Translations under genes and position numbers: made by a program | Notes under the pieces: model-generated | Database searches by the model: none | Told to the model about the DNA's origin: nothing | Seen by the model: only the letters and a program-made list of their open reading frames with translations | Assembly (NCBI RefSeq): GCF_002795845.1 | Contig: NZ_CP011797.1 | Coordinates: 62,001 to 126,000 of the forward strand | Reading direction: 5' to 3' | DNA length: 64,000 nucleotides | From: Reinekea forsetii | GTDB taxonomy: Bacteria; Pseudomonadota; Gammaproteobacteria; Pseudomonadales; Natronospirillaceae | Shown here: in pieces, positions 9,033-19,391 of the stretch | Numbering within the stretch: the stretch's first letter is position 1 | How the letters are laid out: every line of letters starts with the position of its first letter

Positions 9033-10150
9033 GCCAGGCGAGAATTCCAGGCTGGATCTATGTTGTGGTGATCCCGTTGATTAATATTTTTCTGGCTGCC
9101 CTGGCCGCGGCCTTTGTCTTCTGGTACATCGACGTCAGTCCAATAGAGGCCGTTGTCGCCATGGCTAGGGGCGCATTTGGTGATTCTTATGGCCTAGGCT
9201 ACACGCTCTACTATACCACCAGCTTTATCTTCACCGGTCTCGCCGTTGCCGTGGCATTCCATTGCGGCCTGTTTAATATTGGAGTCGAAGGACAAGCCTA
9301 TATGGGCGCTTTGGGCCTAGGCCTGGTCTGCCTGTATCTCGGCGGCAAGATTCCCTTTATTCTGTTGCTACCTCTAAGTATCACCGCCGCGGGCCTGTTT
9401 GGTGGCCTATGGACGCTGATACCCGCCTGGTTGCAGGGCTACCGTGGATCGCACATCGTGATTACCACCATTATGTTTAACTTTATCGCCACGGCGGTGA
9501 TGAGTTATCTGCTGGTCGAGGTGTTGAAGCCTAAGGGCAGTATGTCGGTTGAGAGTGCCGTGTTCGATCCAGCCAGTTGGTTGCCGAAGATGTATGAGGT
9601 GTTTGCTTATTTCGGCTTCTCCATTTTGCGCTCGCCCCTCAATGTGTCTATTTTTTGGGCCTTGCTGTGCACCGTTGCCGTCTACTTCTTTATCTGGCGC
9701 AGCCGCTGGGGGTATGAGATTAGAGCCCTCGGTCAGAACGCCAGCGCAGCGGAATACGCCGGTATTTCACCCGGGCGCACCATTATTATGGCGATGATGG
9801 TCTCTGGTATCTTGGCCGGCTTTTTTGCCCTCAATGTTGTTCAGGGCGAAGCCCATCAAATAAAATTCGGCCTGGTAAACGGCATGGGTTTCACTGGCAT
9901 TGCGGTGGCCTTAATGGGCCGTAATCATCCCTTCGGTATCGTGTTGGCCAGTTTACTCTTTGGTTTTCTGTATCAGGGTGGCAGTGAATTGCAGTTTGAA
10001 TACGGCGTTGACCCGCGGATCATCATTATCCTCCAGGGCTTGGTGATTCTGTTTTCCGGTGCACTGGAACATATGATGAAACACCCGATCGAGCGGGCAT
10101 ACCTTGCCCTAAGCCAAAAGTTCCAGCAACAAACCGTGGCGGAGGGCTGA
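9029..10150 (+). CDS. ABC transporter permease (nucleoside type, first subunit)
   Basis: A 373-residue inner-membrane permease with roughly eight to ten membrane segments. Family marks include FNIGVEGQAYMGALG near residues 86-100 and the coupling-region motif RALGQNASAAEYAGIS, which contacts the ATPase. Together with the following gene it forms the membrane channel of a BMP-type importer. It overlaps the ATPase gene by 4 bases and precedes the second permease gene by 3 bases. Confidence 0.92.
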   Translation: MSQARIPGWIYVVVIPLINIFLAALAAAFVFWYIDVSPIEAVVAMARGAFGDSYGLGYTLYYTTSFIFTGLAVAVAFHCGLFNIGVEGQAYMGALGLGLVCLYLGGKIPFILLLPLSITAAGLFGGLWTLIPAWLQGYRGSHIVITTIMFNFIATAVMSYLLVEVLKPKGSMSVESAVFDPASWLPKMYEVFAYFGFSILRSPLNVSIFWALLCTVAVYFFIWRSRWGYEIRALGQNASAAEYAGISPGRTIIMAMMVSGILAGFFALNVVQGEAHQIKFGLVNGMGFTGIAVALMGRNHPFGIVLASLLFGFLYQGGSELQFEYGVDPRIIIILQGLVILFSGALEHMMKHPIERAYLALSQKFQQQTVAEG

Positions 10151-10153
10151 TCT

Positions 10154-11140
10154 ATGGATACCTTTAACAGCCTAATCTTGATCCTCGATGCCACCCTGCG
10201 AGTCGCCACACCATTGATTTTCGCCGCCCTGGCCGGGATGTTCTCGGAGCGTGCCGGTATTGTTAACATCGCCTTGGAAGGCAAAATCTTGGCCAGTGCC
10301 TTTGGCGGCGCAGCCGCGGCCTATGTGACTAACTCGCCTTGGCTGGGCCTGGTGGCGGGCGTTGCGGTGGGTATCGTGTTTGGTCTGATGCATGCTTTCG
10401 CCACCGTGACCCATAACGGTGACCAGGTCGTGTCGGGCATGGCGTTAAATATTCTGGCTGCCGGTTTGACCGCTGCCTTAGGCAACTACTGGTTTCGTCA
10501 GGGCGGTAACACGCCGAACCTGGTCGATCAGGTCAATGGCATTGATGCGCGTTTCAACCCAATAACCCTGCCCTTTGCCGATCAGCTCGCCGATGTGCCG
10601 ATTATCGGTGGCCTCTATTCTGAGCTGTTAAGCGGTCACTTTATTCTAGTCTATCTTGCGCTGGTGGCCGTGCCGGCCTGTTGGTGGCTGATGTTTCGCA
10701 CGCGTTTCGGTTTGCGCCTACGGGCAGTGGGCGAGAACCCATCGGCGGTCGATACGGCGGGCATATCGGTCGTCAAGATGCGCTATCTTGCTCTCATTAT
10801 CTGCGGCGCCATGGCAGGTCTGGCGGGCGTGTATCTGTCGGTGGCGGTCACAGCGCAATTTATTCCCAATATGAGTGCCGGTAAGGGCTATATGGCCTTA
10901 GCTGCCTTGATTTTTGGCAAGTGGCATCCGCGTGGCGCGCTGCTGGCCTGTCTGATGTTCGGTATTTTGCAGGCGATTGCCGATCGGTCCCAGGGCGCGA
11001 CCCTGGGTGGCTTTGCGATACCGGTACAGCTCATTGAAGCCCTGCCCTATATTCTCACCGTGGTACTACTCGGTGGCTTTATCGGTAAGGCGGTGGCGCC
11101 TAAGGCGATTGGCAAGGCCTACACCAAAGAACGTGAATAG
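10154..11140 (+). CDS. ABC transporter permease (nucleoside type, second subunit)
   Basis: A 328-residue inner-membrane permease with about eight to nine membrane segments. It carries the paired family motifs ERAGIVNIALEGKIL near residue 33 and RAVGENPSAVDTAGISV near residue 192, equivalent to those in the preceding permease. It is the last gene of the importer operon, 3 bases after its partner, and is followed by a 14-bp inverted repeat. Likely substrate is a purine nucleoside or related compound, from the BMP binding protein; direct proof is not in the sequence. Confidence 0.92.
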   Translation: MDTFNSLILILDATLRVATPLIFAALAGMFSERAGIVNIALEGKILASAFGGAAAAYVTNSPWLGLVAGVAVGIVFGLMHAFATVTHNGDQVVSGMALNILAAGLTAALGNYWFRQGGNTPNLVDQVNGIDARFNPITLPFADQLADVPIIGGLYSELLSGHFILVYLALVAVPACWWLMFRTRFGLRLRAVGENPSAVDTAGISVVKMRYLALIICGAMAGLAGVYLSVAVTAQFIPNMSAGKGYMALAALIFGKWHPRGALLACLMFGILQAIADRSQGATLGGFAIPVQLIEALPYILTVVLLGGFIGKAVAPKAIGKAYTKERE

Positions 11141-11152
11141 TACGGCCCCCAT

Positions 11153-11185
11153 CATGGTGCAATCGCACTAAGCGATTGCGCCATG
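11153..11185 (+). terminator. 14-bp inverted repeat after the ABC operon
   Basis: CATGGTGCAATCGC pairs with GCGATTGCGCCATG across an ACTAA loop, with one G-T pair. It starts 12 bases after the permease stop and is probably the operon's terminator or 3' stabiliser; the downstream stretch is only weakly T-rich. The right arm shares the 13-mer ATTGCGCCATGGC with each unit of the 83-bp array at 12363-12860. Confidence 0.6.
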
Positions 11186-11288
11186 GCTTAAGTATTTTGC
11201 CAGCATCCAAGGCCTGATTTGGGCAACGCTGAAGTAAGCCCGCTGAAGGTAGTCCCGGCGGGTGCTATTTTCTTGTGAGGATAGACCC

Positions 11289-12224
11289 ATGCACCAAAGC
11301 ACTATTCCAGTACTCGACCTATCGAGATTTCAGCATGACAAGGACGCTTTCGTTGCCGATCTCGGCGCCGCGTATCAGGCCTGGGGTTTTGCCGGCATCA
11401 CGCACCATGGCATTGATACGGTGGTGATTCGAGATGCGTTGGCGGCCAGCGCCGAGTTTTTCAGCCTGCCCGACGCCGCCAAGAAACAATACTTTTATGA
11501 CAATGGCGGCACCCGCGGCTATACCCCTTTCGGAACCGAAATTGCGAAAAATGCCACTTTCGTGGATATGAAAGAATTCTGGCATGTCGGTCGCGATATC
11601 ACCGGCACACCGCCTTTCCCCCAATTAACGGCCAATGTTTGGCCCATCGAAGTACCGGCGTTCAAACCGGCGATGCAGGCCCTGTTTATTGCCTTAGATC
11701 GAATGGCCAACGAGTTGTTGCAAGCCTTCGCCCTATTCTTGGGTGAAGCCGAAGACTACTTTTTAAACCGCGTTCAATGGGGTAATTCGATCCTTCGGCC
11801 CCTGCATTACCCGCCCATCACCGATCCGAGCCTACCCAATGTTCGTGCCGGTGCGCATGAAGATATAAACCTGATCACGCTCTTAGTTGGCTCTGAACAA
11901 GAGGGTCTGGAGGTGTTGAGCAACACCGGCGAATGGACGGGTATTTCGATGATTGAGGGCACCATCATCTGTAATGTCGGGGATATGCTGCAGCGTCTGT
12001 GCAACCATCGCTTGCCGTCAACTACCCACCGAGTGGTTAATCCTAAGGGGCCGGCCGGAAAGATCTCGCGTTATTCGATCCCGTTTTTTGTCCATCCCAA
12101 TCCGGATATGTCACTCGACGCCCTGCCGCAATGCGTCTCCGCCGAAAACCCGAAACGCGACGAAGCGATTCTGGCGCACGACTATCTGATGCAACGCTTA
12201 CGTGAAATTGGTTTGGTGAAGTAG
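11289..12224 (+). CDS. Isopenicillin N synthase-like Fe(II)/2-oxoglutarate oxygenase
   Basis: A 311-residue oxygenase of the isopenicillin N synthase/flavone synthase superfamily. The N-terminal DIOX_N region begins IPVLDLSRF; the catalytic domain shows H-E-D (GAHEDINLITLL), a distal histidine in STTHRVVNP and R-Y-S, where the arginine and serine bind 2-oxoglutarate. The start at 11289 is preferred over the in-frame ATG at 11262 because GTGAGG lies 9-14 bases upstream. Substrate unknown; position after a nucleoside-type importer may be incidental because a hairpin separates them. Followed by an intrinsic terminator. Confidence 0.87.
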   Translation: MHQSTIPVLDLSRFQHDKDAFVADLGAAYQAWGFAGITHHGIDTVVIRDALAASAEFFSLPDAAKKQYFYDNGGTRGYTPFGTEIAKNATFVDMKEFWHVGRDITGTPPFPQLTANVWPIEVPAFKPAMQALFIALDRMANELLQAFALFLGEAEDYFLNRVQWGNSILRPLHYPPITDPSLPNVRAGAHEDINLITLLVGSEQEGLEVLSNTGEWTGISMIEGTIICNVGDMLQRLCNHRLPSTTHRVVNPKGPAGKISRYSIPFFVHPNPDMSLDALPQCVSAENPKRDEAILAHDYLMQRLREIGLVK

Positions 12225-12296
12225 ATAAGGCTGGCGCTGATTCGTGTTTGGCATCCTTGGGTAATGGCCGTTGGAGAAAGAAAGGCCTTGAGACAC

Positions 12297-12321
12297 AAAA
12301 AAGCACCACTAGGGTGCTTTT
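12297..12321. terminator. Bidirectional intrinsic terminator
   Basis: AAAAGCACC and GGTGCTTTT form a 9-bp stem around an ACTAG loop, preceded by A residues and followed by T residues. It works in principle on both strands and ends the oxygenase transcript. Confidence 0.85.
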
Positions 12322-12362
12322 CGGGGGTTGTTAAGGGGTTTTAATTGCGCTTACGCGCACCA

Positions 12363-12860
12363 ATGCCCGGCCTGAAGCTGAGCTTCAGTCATAAAACCTC
12401 TATAAGCCTCCCGTTAAGGGAGGTTTATTGCGCCATGGCGCACCGATGCCCGGCCTGAAGCTGAGCTTCAGTCATAAAACCTCTATAAGCCTCCCGTTAA
12501 GGGAGGTTTATTGCGCCATGGCGCACCGATGCCCGGCCTGAAGCTGAGCTTCAGTCATAAAACCTCTATAAGCCTCCCGTTAAGGGAGGTTTATTGCGCC
12601 ATGGCGCACCGATGCCCGGCCTGAAGCTGAGCTTCAGTCATAAAACCTCTATAAGCCTCCCGTTAAGGGAGGTTTATTGCGCCATGGCGCACCGATGCCC
12701 GGCCTGAAGCTGAGCTTCAGTCATAAAACCTCTATAAGCCTCCCGTTAAGGGAGGTTTATTGCGCCATGGCGCACCGATGCCCGGCCTGAAGCTGAGCTT
12801 CAGTCATAAAACCTCTATAAGCCTCCCGTTAAGGGAGGTTTATTGCGCCATGGCGCACCG
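12363..12860. repeat. Six perfect 83-bp tandem repeats, each with three palindromes
   Basis: Units begin at 12363, 12446, 12529, 12612, 12695 and 12778 and are identical by eye. Each holds: (a) a CTGAAGC-TGA-GCTTCAG hairpin at unit positions 10-26; (b) an 11-bp stem with one G-T pair around GTTAA at positions 40-66, with CCTCCC/GGGAGG core and a T-rich right flank, resembling an intrinsic terminator; (c) a perfect 14-bp palindrome TGCGCCATGGCGCA at positions 67-80. The array ends 5 bases before the rho stop codon complement, so it forms the 3' untranslated region of rho. Bases 12860-12869 are the reverse complement of a segment inside each unit. No spacers, so it is not CRISPR. Confidence 0.95.
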
Positions 12861-12865
12861 AGGTT

Positions 12866-14122
12866 TTATCCCTTCATGCTCTTGAAGAATTCGTCGTTGC
12901 TTTTGGTTTGCTTGAGCTTACCAATGAGGAATTCTATCGCGGCGACGTCTTCCATCTCGGCTAGCAGTTTGCGCAAAATCCACATACGTTGCAGTTCCGA
13001 CGCAGAGGTCAGGCGTTCTTCACGACGGGTGCCGGAACGGCGAATGTTGATCGATGGGAAGATGCGCTTCTCGGCAATTTTACGATCCAAATGCACTTCC
13101 ATGTTGCCGGTGCCTTTGAATTCTTCGTAAATCACTTCATCCATCTTCGAGCCAGTATCGACCAGCGCTGTCGCGATAATGGTGAGAGAGCCACCTTCTT
13201 CGATATTACGCGCCGCACCAAAGAAACGCTTTGGACGTTCTAGGGCGTTGGCGTCAACACCACCAGTGAGTACCTTGCCGGAGCTCGGTACAATGGTGTT
13301 GTAGGCGCGCGCTAAACGGGTTATGGAGTCGAGCAAAATAATTACGTCGGCCTTGTGTTCAACCAAGCGCTTAGCCTTTTCGATCACCATTTCGGCGACT
13401 TGAACGTGACGCGCGGGTGGCTCATCGAAGGTCGATGCAATCACTTCGCCGCGCACCGAGCGTTGCATCTCGGTCACTTCTTCTGGGCGTTCGTCGATCA
13501 GCAGCACCATCAGATGGGCGTCCGGGCAAGCTCGTGAAATTGCCTGCGCGACGTTTTGCAACATGATGGTTTTACCGGCCTTGGGCGGTGATACGATCAA
13601 ACCCCGTTGGCCTTTACCGATCGGCGACGCCAAGTCCAGAATTCGTCCGGCCATGTCTTCAGTCGCACCATTGCCGGATTCCAGCGTCATACGCTCATCT
13701 GGAAACAGCGGGGTGAGATTCTCAAACAAGATTTTATTTTTCGCGTTTTCCAAAGGCTCAAAGTTGATCTTATCAACTTTCAACAATGCGAAATAACGTT
13801 CACCCTCTTTCGGTGGCCGAATCTTACCTTCTATGGTATCGCCGGTACGCAAATTAAAGCGCCGAATCTGACTCGGTGAGACATAAATGTCGTCTGGGCC
13901 GGCCAAATAGGATGCGGTTGCGGAACGTAAAAAGCCGAAGCCGTCCTGCAAAATCTCGAGCACACCGTCACCGTAAATGTCTTCACCACTTTTGGAATGA
14001 CGTTTGAGTATGCTAAATATTAAATCCTGCTTTCGCGTTCGGTTGATGTTTTCACAACCCATTTCTTTGGCAAGGTCTAACAGTTCGGGTACAGCTTTAG
14101 TTTTTAAGTCGCTCAGATTCAT
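12866..14122 (-). CDS. rho: Transcription termination factor Rho
   Basis: A 418-residue hexameric RNA-dependent ATPase that ends transcription. Seen in order: N-terminal helical region ([22 protein letters not shown]), cold-shock-like RNA-binding domain with [17 protein letters not shown], Walker [12 protein letters not shown], Walker [18 protein letters not shown]-loop/R-loop region [20 protein letters not shown]. Length is one residue short of the E. coli protein. It lies downstream of trxA on the same strand, the standard arrangement. The 150-base leader contains a short perfect stem at 14185-14203 and may take part in the known autogenous control of rho. Its 3' end abuts the 83-bp repeat array. 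Confidence 0.98.
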   Translation of the reverse strand: MNLSDLKTKAVPELLDLAKEMGCENINRTRKQDLIFSILKRHSKSGEDIYGDGVLEILQDGFGFLRSATASYLAGPDDIYVSPSQIRRFNLRTGDTIEGKIRPPKEGERYFALLKVDKINFEPLENAKNKILFENLTPLFPDERMTLESGNGATEDMAGRILDLASPIGKGQRGLIVSPPKAGKTIMLQNVAQAISRACPDAHLMVLLIDERPEEVTEMQRSVRGEVIASTFDEPPARHVQVAEMVIEKAKRLVEHKADVIILLDSITRLARAYNTIVPSSGKVLTGGVDANALERPKRFFGAARNIEEGGSLTIIATALVDTGSKMDEVIYEEFKGTGNMEVHLDRKIAEKRIFPSINIRRSGTRREERLTSASELQRMWILRKLLAEMEDVAAIEFLIGKLKQTKSNDEFFKSMKG

Positions 14123-14184
14123 AGATTATAGGCTTGACGTGGGACGAGCTCAGAGGCTCTGGGGTTGGATTGAGGGGGTTTTTT

Positions 14185-14203
14185 TTGTTCGATTAACGAA
14201 CAA
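14185..14203 (-). repeat. Perfect 7-bp stem in the rho leader
   Basis: TTGTTCG and CGAACAA enclose an ATTAA loop about 60 bases upstream of the rho start. On the rho-sense strand the stem is followed by a run of A, not T, so it is not a terminator for trxA. It may be part of the rho leader used for autoregulation. Confidence 0.45.
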
Positions 14204-14244
14204 TATAGGCGCTGTTTCAGGAGGTGTCCAGAACTTATTTGAAA

Positions 14245-14265
14245 TTAGGCGCCCTAGGCGCCTAA
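14245..14265 (-). terminator. Hairpin after trxA
   Basis: A perfect 9-bp stem TTAGGCGCC/GGCGCCTAA with a 3-base loop lies 9 bases after the trxA stop. On the trxA strand it is followed by TTTC, giving a short T tract. Probably a partial terminator between trxA and rho. Confidence 0.65.
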
Positions 14266-14274
14266 CCCCAAGGA

Positions 14275-14601
14275 TCAACTATTGCTTTGGATGAATTCAA
14301 GCAATTGGGATTTTGACAAGGCGCCAACCTTAGTCGCGGCGACTTCGCCACCCTTAAAAATCATTAGCGTTGGGATGCCTCGGATGCCATATTTAGGCGG
14401 CGTATTTGGATTGTCGTCGATGTTTAACTTAGCGACAACCAGCTTTCCGGCGTATTCGTCAGCAACTTCTTCGAGCACGGGTGCAATCATTTTGCACGGG
14501 CCACACCATTCAGCCCAGTAGTCGACCAATACGGGATGTTCGTTACGTAGTACGTCGTTTTCGAAGCTGTCATCGGTCACACTAAGGATATTTTCGCTCA
14601 T
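14275..14601 (-). CDS. trxA: Thioredoxin 1
   Basis: A 108-residue cytosolic thiol-disulfide reductase with the active site WCGPCK (C33 and C36) and the cis-proline segment [14 protein letters not shown]. Length is that of E. coli TrxA. It supplies electrons to ribonucleotide reductase, methionine sulfoxide reductases and other partners. It lies upstream of rho in the usual order. A promoter is visible at 14635-14663; no convincing Shine-Dalgarno sequence precedes the ATG. Confidence 0.97.
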   Translation of the reverse strand: MSENILSVTDDSFENDVLRNEHPVLVDYWAEWCGPCKMIAPVLEEVADEYAGKLVVAKLNIDDNPNTPPKYGIRGIPTLMIFKGGEVAATKVGALSKSQLLEFIQSNS

Positions 14602-14634
14602 TGGGCAATAGATTCTTTAAGGAGTGAGTAACTC

Positions 14635-14663
14635 AGTTTACGGATTCACATCGATCTGTCCAA
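14635..14663 (-). promoter_or_regulatory. Candidate sigma-70 promoter of trxA
   Basis: On the minus strand TTGGAC and TAAACT are separated by exactly 17 bases, placing a transcription start about 25-30 bases upstream of the trxA ATG. Both hexamers keep four of six consensus bases. Confidence 0.5.
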
Positions 14664-14705
14664 CCTTTGAATCGAAAAACTGTGGGACGCTGTAGGGGTC
14701 TTTTT

Positions 14706-14737
14706 GGCACAATGGCCTGTCAATCGGCTATTGTGCC
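14706..14737. repeat. Inverted repeat between hemB and trxA
   Basis: GGCACAAT and ATTGTGCC form a perfect 8-bp outer stem, with GCC/GGC pairing inside. The T-run lies on the wrong side for terminating hemB (AAAAA follows on the hemB strand). Its role is unclear; a second small stem CCGGG/CCCGG sits at 14745-14760. Confidence 0.5.
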
Positions 14738-14786
14738 GATCAAGCCGGGACATTGCCCGGTGTGATCTTCAGCCCGCAGTGACTGC

Positions 14787-15788
<1,002 letters not shown>

Positions 15789-15933
15789 CTAGTGGTATCT
15801 GGTTGAAGTGGGGTCTAGCCTAACGATCCGTCAAATAAAGCGCAAAACTAATCACGCGGGGGGCTTTTCAACTGGGTGCAGGCGTCGAGTGAAACGGCTA
15901 CAATGGCGCCGATTATTCATTGTAGAGCACCCC

Positions 15934-16704
15934 ATGGCTGATTCACACGAAGCGAAGTCCAACGACGAGACCACCCATTTCGGCTACAAGACGGTAAAAG
16001 CTGACGATAAACAGAAGATGGTCGCCGATGTGTTCCATTCTGTTGCCGGCAAATACGACCTGATGAACGACGTTATGTCATTCGGCGTTCATCGGTTATG
16101 GAAGCGCTATACCATCGAGATGTCGGGTGTCCGTACGGGTAACCGAGTGCTCGATATAGCCGGCGGTACCGGTGACCTGTCATACGCCTTTGCCAAACGA
16201 GTCGGGCCAGAAGGTCAGGTGGTGCTCGCCGACATCAACGCATCGATGTTGCAGGTTGGGCGCGATCGCCTTGCGGATCGAGGCATCGCCGGCAACCTTG
16301 AGGTAGTCCAAGCCAATGCTGAAGCCCTGCCCTTTGCCGACAATGAATTCGATGTCGTGACCATCGCCTTTGGCCTGCGCAATGTGACCCATAAGGACAT
16401 TGCCCTGGCCGATATGTATCGGGTATTGAAACCCGGTGGTCGCTTGCTGGTACTGGAGTTTTCCAAACCGACGCACAATCTGTTAAACAAGGCTTACGAT
16501 TTCTACTCCTTCAAAGCCTTGCCGATCATGGGCCGATTAATCACCCAAGATGCCGATAGTTATCAGTATTTGGCCGAATCGATTCGCAAGCACCCGGATC
16601 AAGAAACCCTAAAAAACCTGATGACGGACGCCGGTTTTGATCGCGTGACTTACCACAACCTGACCGGCGGTATCGTTGCGTTGCATCGTGGAGTCAAGGC
16701 ATGA
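15934..16704 (+). CDS. ubiE: Ubiquinone/menaquinone biosynthesis C-methyltransferase UbiE
   Basis: A 256-residue SAM-dependent methyltransferase that adds the C-2 methyl group of ubiquinone (and of menaquinone if made). Seen: SAM motif [29 protein letters not shown], the AFGLRN motif typical of UbiE and LVLEFSKP. The ATG at 15934 is used because homologues begin close to [12 protein letters not shown]; the in-frame extension to 15808 covers the hemB-ubiE promoter region. The Shine-Dalgarno (GAG) is weak. Stop overlaps ubiJ by 4 bases. Confidence 0.96.
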   Translation: MADSHEAKSNDETTHFGYKTVKADDKQKMVADVFHSVAGKYDLMNDVMSFGVHRLWKRYTIEMSGVRTGNRVLDIAGGTGDLSYAFAKRVGPEGQVVLADINASMLQVGRDRLADRGIAGNLEVVQANAEALPFADNEFDVVTIAFGLRNVTHKDIALADMYRVLKPGGRLLVLEFSKPTHNLLNKAYDFYSFKALPIMGRLITQDADSYQYLAESIRKHPDQETLKNLMTDAGFDRVTYHNLTGGIVALHRGVKA

Positions 16705-17330
16705 GCGAATGGCTGTGGCCGGTGCAGAAGCTGGTAAATGATGCGCTGACCTACGATCCGATTGCCCAGCAAAAAATGGTCGCCCTAGCCGGTAAATCCC
16801 TAGTGTTAGTGGTGACCGAGCCAAAGGTGGCGATTAGTGTCTCGATCGAAGCCAATGGCTTTGTATTTTTTCAGAACGGTCAAATTGAAGCCTATGATGC
16901 CCGTGTCGCCGGCACGGCAGCAGACCTGCTCGCGGTGCTGCGCGCCACGGACCGAACTGCCGCGATGATGGCCCACCAGATCAATATAGAGGGTGACACG
17001 CGCACCTTCTTCGCCATTCAGGACATTCTGGCCCATCTCGACATTGACTGGGAAATGGCCATCGGCGACAAGATTGGCGATCTGGCGGCTCATGTGGTGG
17101 CCGACGGCCTGCGGTTTTTAGGTGGCATGGCCCGTCAGCACTTTGCCTCAGCCAGCCGCACCAGCCGGAACTATTGGCGTGAGGAATCCGGTCTCTTGGT
17201 GCCCAGTGATCTGTGGCAGCGTCATCAGTCGCAAGTTCAGACGGCGCGTAACGACGTTGAGCGGGTGGCGGCGAAGATCAGTCGGCTTGCCCAGCGACTG
17301 GCGGCCGCGACGGCGGATCCAGGCGCATGA
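16701..17330 (+). CDS. ubiJ: Ubiquinone biosynthesis accessory factor UbiJ
   Basis: A 209-residue protein with an SCP2 sterol-carrier-like domain in about residues 20-120 and a C-terminal helical, likely coiled-coil region. UbiJ binds the lipid-bound ubiquinone intermediates and organises the soluble Ubi complex with UbiK. Position between ubiE and ubiB, with 4-base overlaps on both sides, is the conserved ubiE-ubiJ-ubiB order and is the strongest evidence for its identity. Confidence 0.9.
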   Translation: MSEWLWPVQKLVNDALTYDPIAQQKMVALAGKSLVLVVTEPKVAISVSIEANGFVFFQNGQIEAYDARVAGTAADLLAVLRATDRTAAMMAHQINIEGDTRTFFAIQDILAHLDIDWEMAIGDKIGDLAAHVVADGLRFLGGMARQHFASASRTSRNYWREESGLLVPSDLWQRHQSQVQTARNDVERVAAKISRLAQRLAAATADPGA

Positions 17331-18952
17331 GCCTGGTGCGCGCGCTGCGCATTCTCTGGGTCTTCAGTCGCTACCGGCTCGATACCCTGCTGCCCCGTCA
17401 GTCTATGCCGTTGCTCTTGCGAGTCTTTATCTTTTGTTCGCCGTTGCGTTGGCTCAGTTCCGCGCAGGCTAATGAAGGTCGGCGCCTGCGGTTGGCCTTG
17501 GAGCACTTGGGGCCGGTCTTTATCAAGTTTGGCCAAATACTGTCGACCCGACGCGATCTGTTGCCGGCGGAAATGGCCGACGAGCTAGCCTTCTTGCAAG
17601 ATCGAGTGGCACCCTTTCCCGGCACTGATGCCCAAGCCATCGTCGAAGCCCAGCTGGGTCAGTCGGTGACCGAGTTGTTTGCCCGCTTTGATCTAGAGCC
17701 TCTGGCGTCAGCATCGATCGCTCAGGTGCATTCGGCCTTATTGTTTGATGGCCAAGAAGTGGTCGTTAAGGTGATTCGGCCCGGCATCGAGCGCACCATC
17801 CGCAAAGATCTGGGCGTGATGAAGCTGCTGGCCCGCCTGTTGCGCCTCAGCGCCGATGGCAAACGCTTGCGCCCGCTCGAGGTGGTCGAGGAATTTGAGC
17901 GCACCATTATCGATGAGCTTGACCTGCTGCGCGAGGGCGCCAATGCCGCGACCTTGCGACGCAACACCCTGGCCGACGGGGAGCTCTATGTCCCGGAGGT
18001 CCACTGGCAATACACCCGCAAACAGGTCCTAGTGCTGGAACGCATCTATGGCACGCCAGTCTCGGATATAGCCGCCTTGACGGCCGCACAAATCGACTTC
18101 AAGGTGCTCGCCGAGCGGGGCGTGCGGATCTTCTTTACCCAGGTCTTTCGCGATTCGTTTTTCCACGCCGATATGCATCCGGGCAATGTTTTTGTCGATA
18201 TCAGCACGCCCGCCGACCCAAAGTATATCGGCATTGACTGCGGTATTGTCGGCTCCTTGTCGCAAGAAGATCAGAACTATTTGGCCCAGAACTTATTGGC
18301 CTTCTTTAATCGGGATTATCATCTGGTGGCGCAGCTGCATGTTGAGTCGGGTTGGGTGCCCGCTACGACGCGAGTGAATGAGTTTGAAGCCGCCATCCGC
18401 AGCGTCTGCGAACCCATCTTCGAGCGGCCGATCAGCGAAATATCCTTTGGTCTATTATTAGTGCGCCTGTTTCAGACCGCGCGGCGTTTCGATATGACGG
18501 TGCAACCGCAGCTGGTCCTGCTGCAAAAAACCCTTCTGAATATCGAGGGCTTGGGTCGCCAGCTCTATCCTCAGTTGGATCTTTGGCAAACCGCCAAGCC
18601 CTTCCTCGAAACCTGGGTCAAGGAGCAGGTTGGGCCCAAGCGATTGCTCAAGGCGATCACACAACATGGCCCAGGCTGGCTCGCTAAGGCCCCGCTGATG
18701 CCCGATCTAATACACGATGCCCTGGTCCAACTGCGTCGCCTCGGCAGCGCCGAAGATCGACAGCAGAGTCAAATAGCCGACATAATTCGCACTCAGAAGC
18801 GTCAAGGAATTGCCACGTTGCGTAGGGTGCTCGCGTTAGCGGTGCTGGTCGCTGGCCTTTGGTTTACCCCAGTCGAGACACTGTTCAGTGGTCTATCCGC
18901 CGGACAATGGCTACTCCTGGTCAGTGCCGCGCTGTGCTTAGTTTGGCCTTGA
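17327..18952 (+). CDS. ubiB: Ubiquinone biosynthesis regulatory protein kinase UbiB
   Basis: A 541-residue ADCK/UbiB atypical kinase-like ATPase needed for coenzyme Q synthesis. Seen: the KxGQ motif ([16 protein letters not shown]), the alanine-rich loop [12 protein letters not shown] replacing the glycine-rich loop, the VAIK-like lysine in [10 protein letters not shown], the catalytic region [11 protein letters not shown] and the metal site GIDCGIVG. Two hydrophobic segments at the C-terminus anchor it to the inner membrane. Overlaps ubiJ by 4 bases. It is followed directly by hisE, without hisI in between. Confidence 0.96.
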   Translation: MSLVRALRILWVFSRYRLDTLLPRQSMPLLLRVFIFCSPLRWLSSAQANEGRRLRLALEHLGPVFIKFGQILSTRRDLLPAEMADELAFLQDRVAPFPGTDAQAIVEAQLGQSVTELFARFDLEPLASASIAQVHSALLFDGQEVVVKVIRPGIERTIRKDLGVMKLLARLLRLSADGKRLRPLEVVEEFERTIIDELDLLREGANAATLRRNTLADGELYVPEVHWQYTRKQVLVLERIYGTPVSDIAALTAAQIDFKVLAERGVRIFFTQVFRDSFFHADMHPGNVFVDISTPADPKYIGIDCGIVGSLSQEDQNYLAQNLLAFFNRDYHLVAQLHVESGWVPATTRVNEFEAAIRSVCEPIFERPISEISFGLLLVRLFQTARRFDMTVQPQLVLLQKTLLNIEGLGRQLYPQLDLWQTAKPFLETWVKEQVGPKRLLKAITQHGPGWLAKAPLMPDLIHDALVQLRRLGSAEDRQQSQIADIIRTQKRQGIATLRRVLALAVLVAGLWFTPVETLFSGLSAGQWLLLVSAALCLVWP

Positions 18953-19048
18953 CGTCCTTGGCACAGCCCGAAAAATTTAATCACCCCCGCTTGCGTTGGT
19001 GCTCAGAATGGGCAGAAAACGCATAAAATCACCTAAACAGAGAATGAG

Positions 19049-19381
19049 ATGATTGATATCCTGAACAAACTGGCCGAAACTCTGGATCAGCGTAAGGGCG
19101 CAGCCGCCGACAGCTCTTATGTCGCCTCCCTATACGCCAAGGGTCTCGATAAGATCCTAGAAAAGGTCGGTGAAGAGGCGTTTGAGACGGTTCTCGCCGC
19201 TAAGAATCTGGAACAGGACGCCGCTCAACGCGACAAACTGATCTACGAAACTGCCGATCTCTGGTTTCATACCCTGGTCATGATGAGCCATCTTGACATC
19301 AAGCCAGACGAGATCCTCCAAGAGTTGGCACGCCGTGAAGGATTATCGGGCTTGGCTGAGAAAGCCAGTCGGCTTAAATAG
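19049..19381 (+). CDS. hisE: Phosphoribosyl-ATP diphosphatase HisE
   Basis: A 110-residue MazG-fold enzyme that hydrolyses PR-ATP to PR-AMP in histidine synthesis. Seen: [26 protein letters not shown] with the acidic EE..E site and [16 protein letters not shown] with the matching E..D motif. Length is that of stand-alone HisE. In pseudomonads hisI precedes hisE after ubiB; here only 96 bp with no coding potential separate ubiB and hisE, so HisI must be encoded elsewhere. The ATG at 19049 is preceded by a weak site, AGAGAATGAG. Confidence 0.94.
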   Translation: MIDILNKLAETLDQRKGAAADSSYVASLYAKGLDKILEKVGEEAFETVLAAKNLEQDAAQRDKLIYETADLWFHTLVMMSHLDIKPDEILQELARREGLSGLAEKASRLK

Positions 19382-19391
19382 GGGGGGAGTT

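Noticed and set aside
12363-12860. CRISPR array
   Set aside because: The copies are directly adjacent, identical over all 83 bases and have no variable spacers; no cas genes are near.
14706-14737. Terminator of hemB
   Set aside because: The stem is followed by AAAAA, not T, on the hemB strand, so it cannot act as a normal intrinsic terminator.
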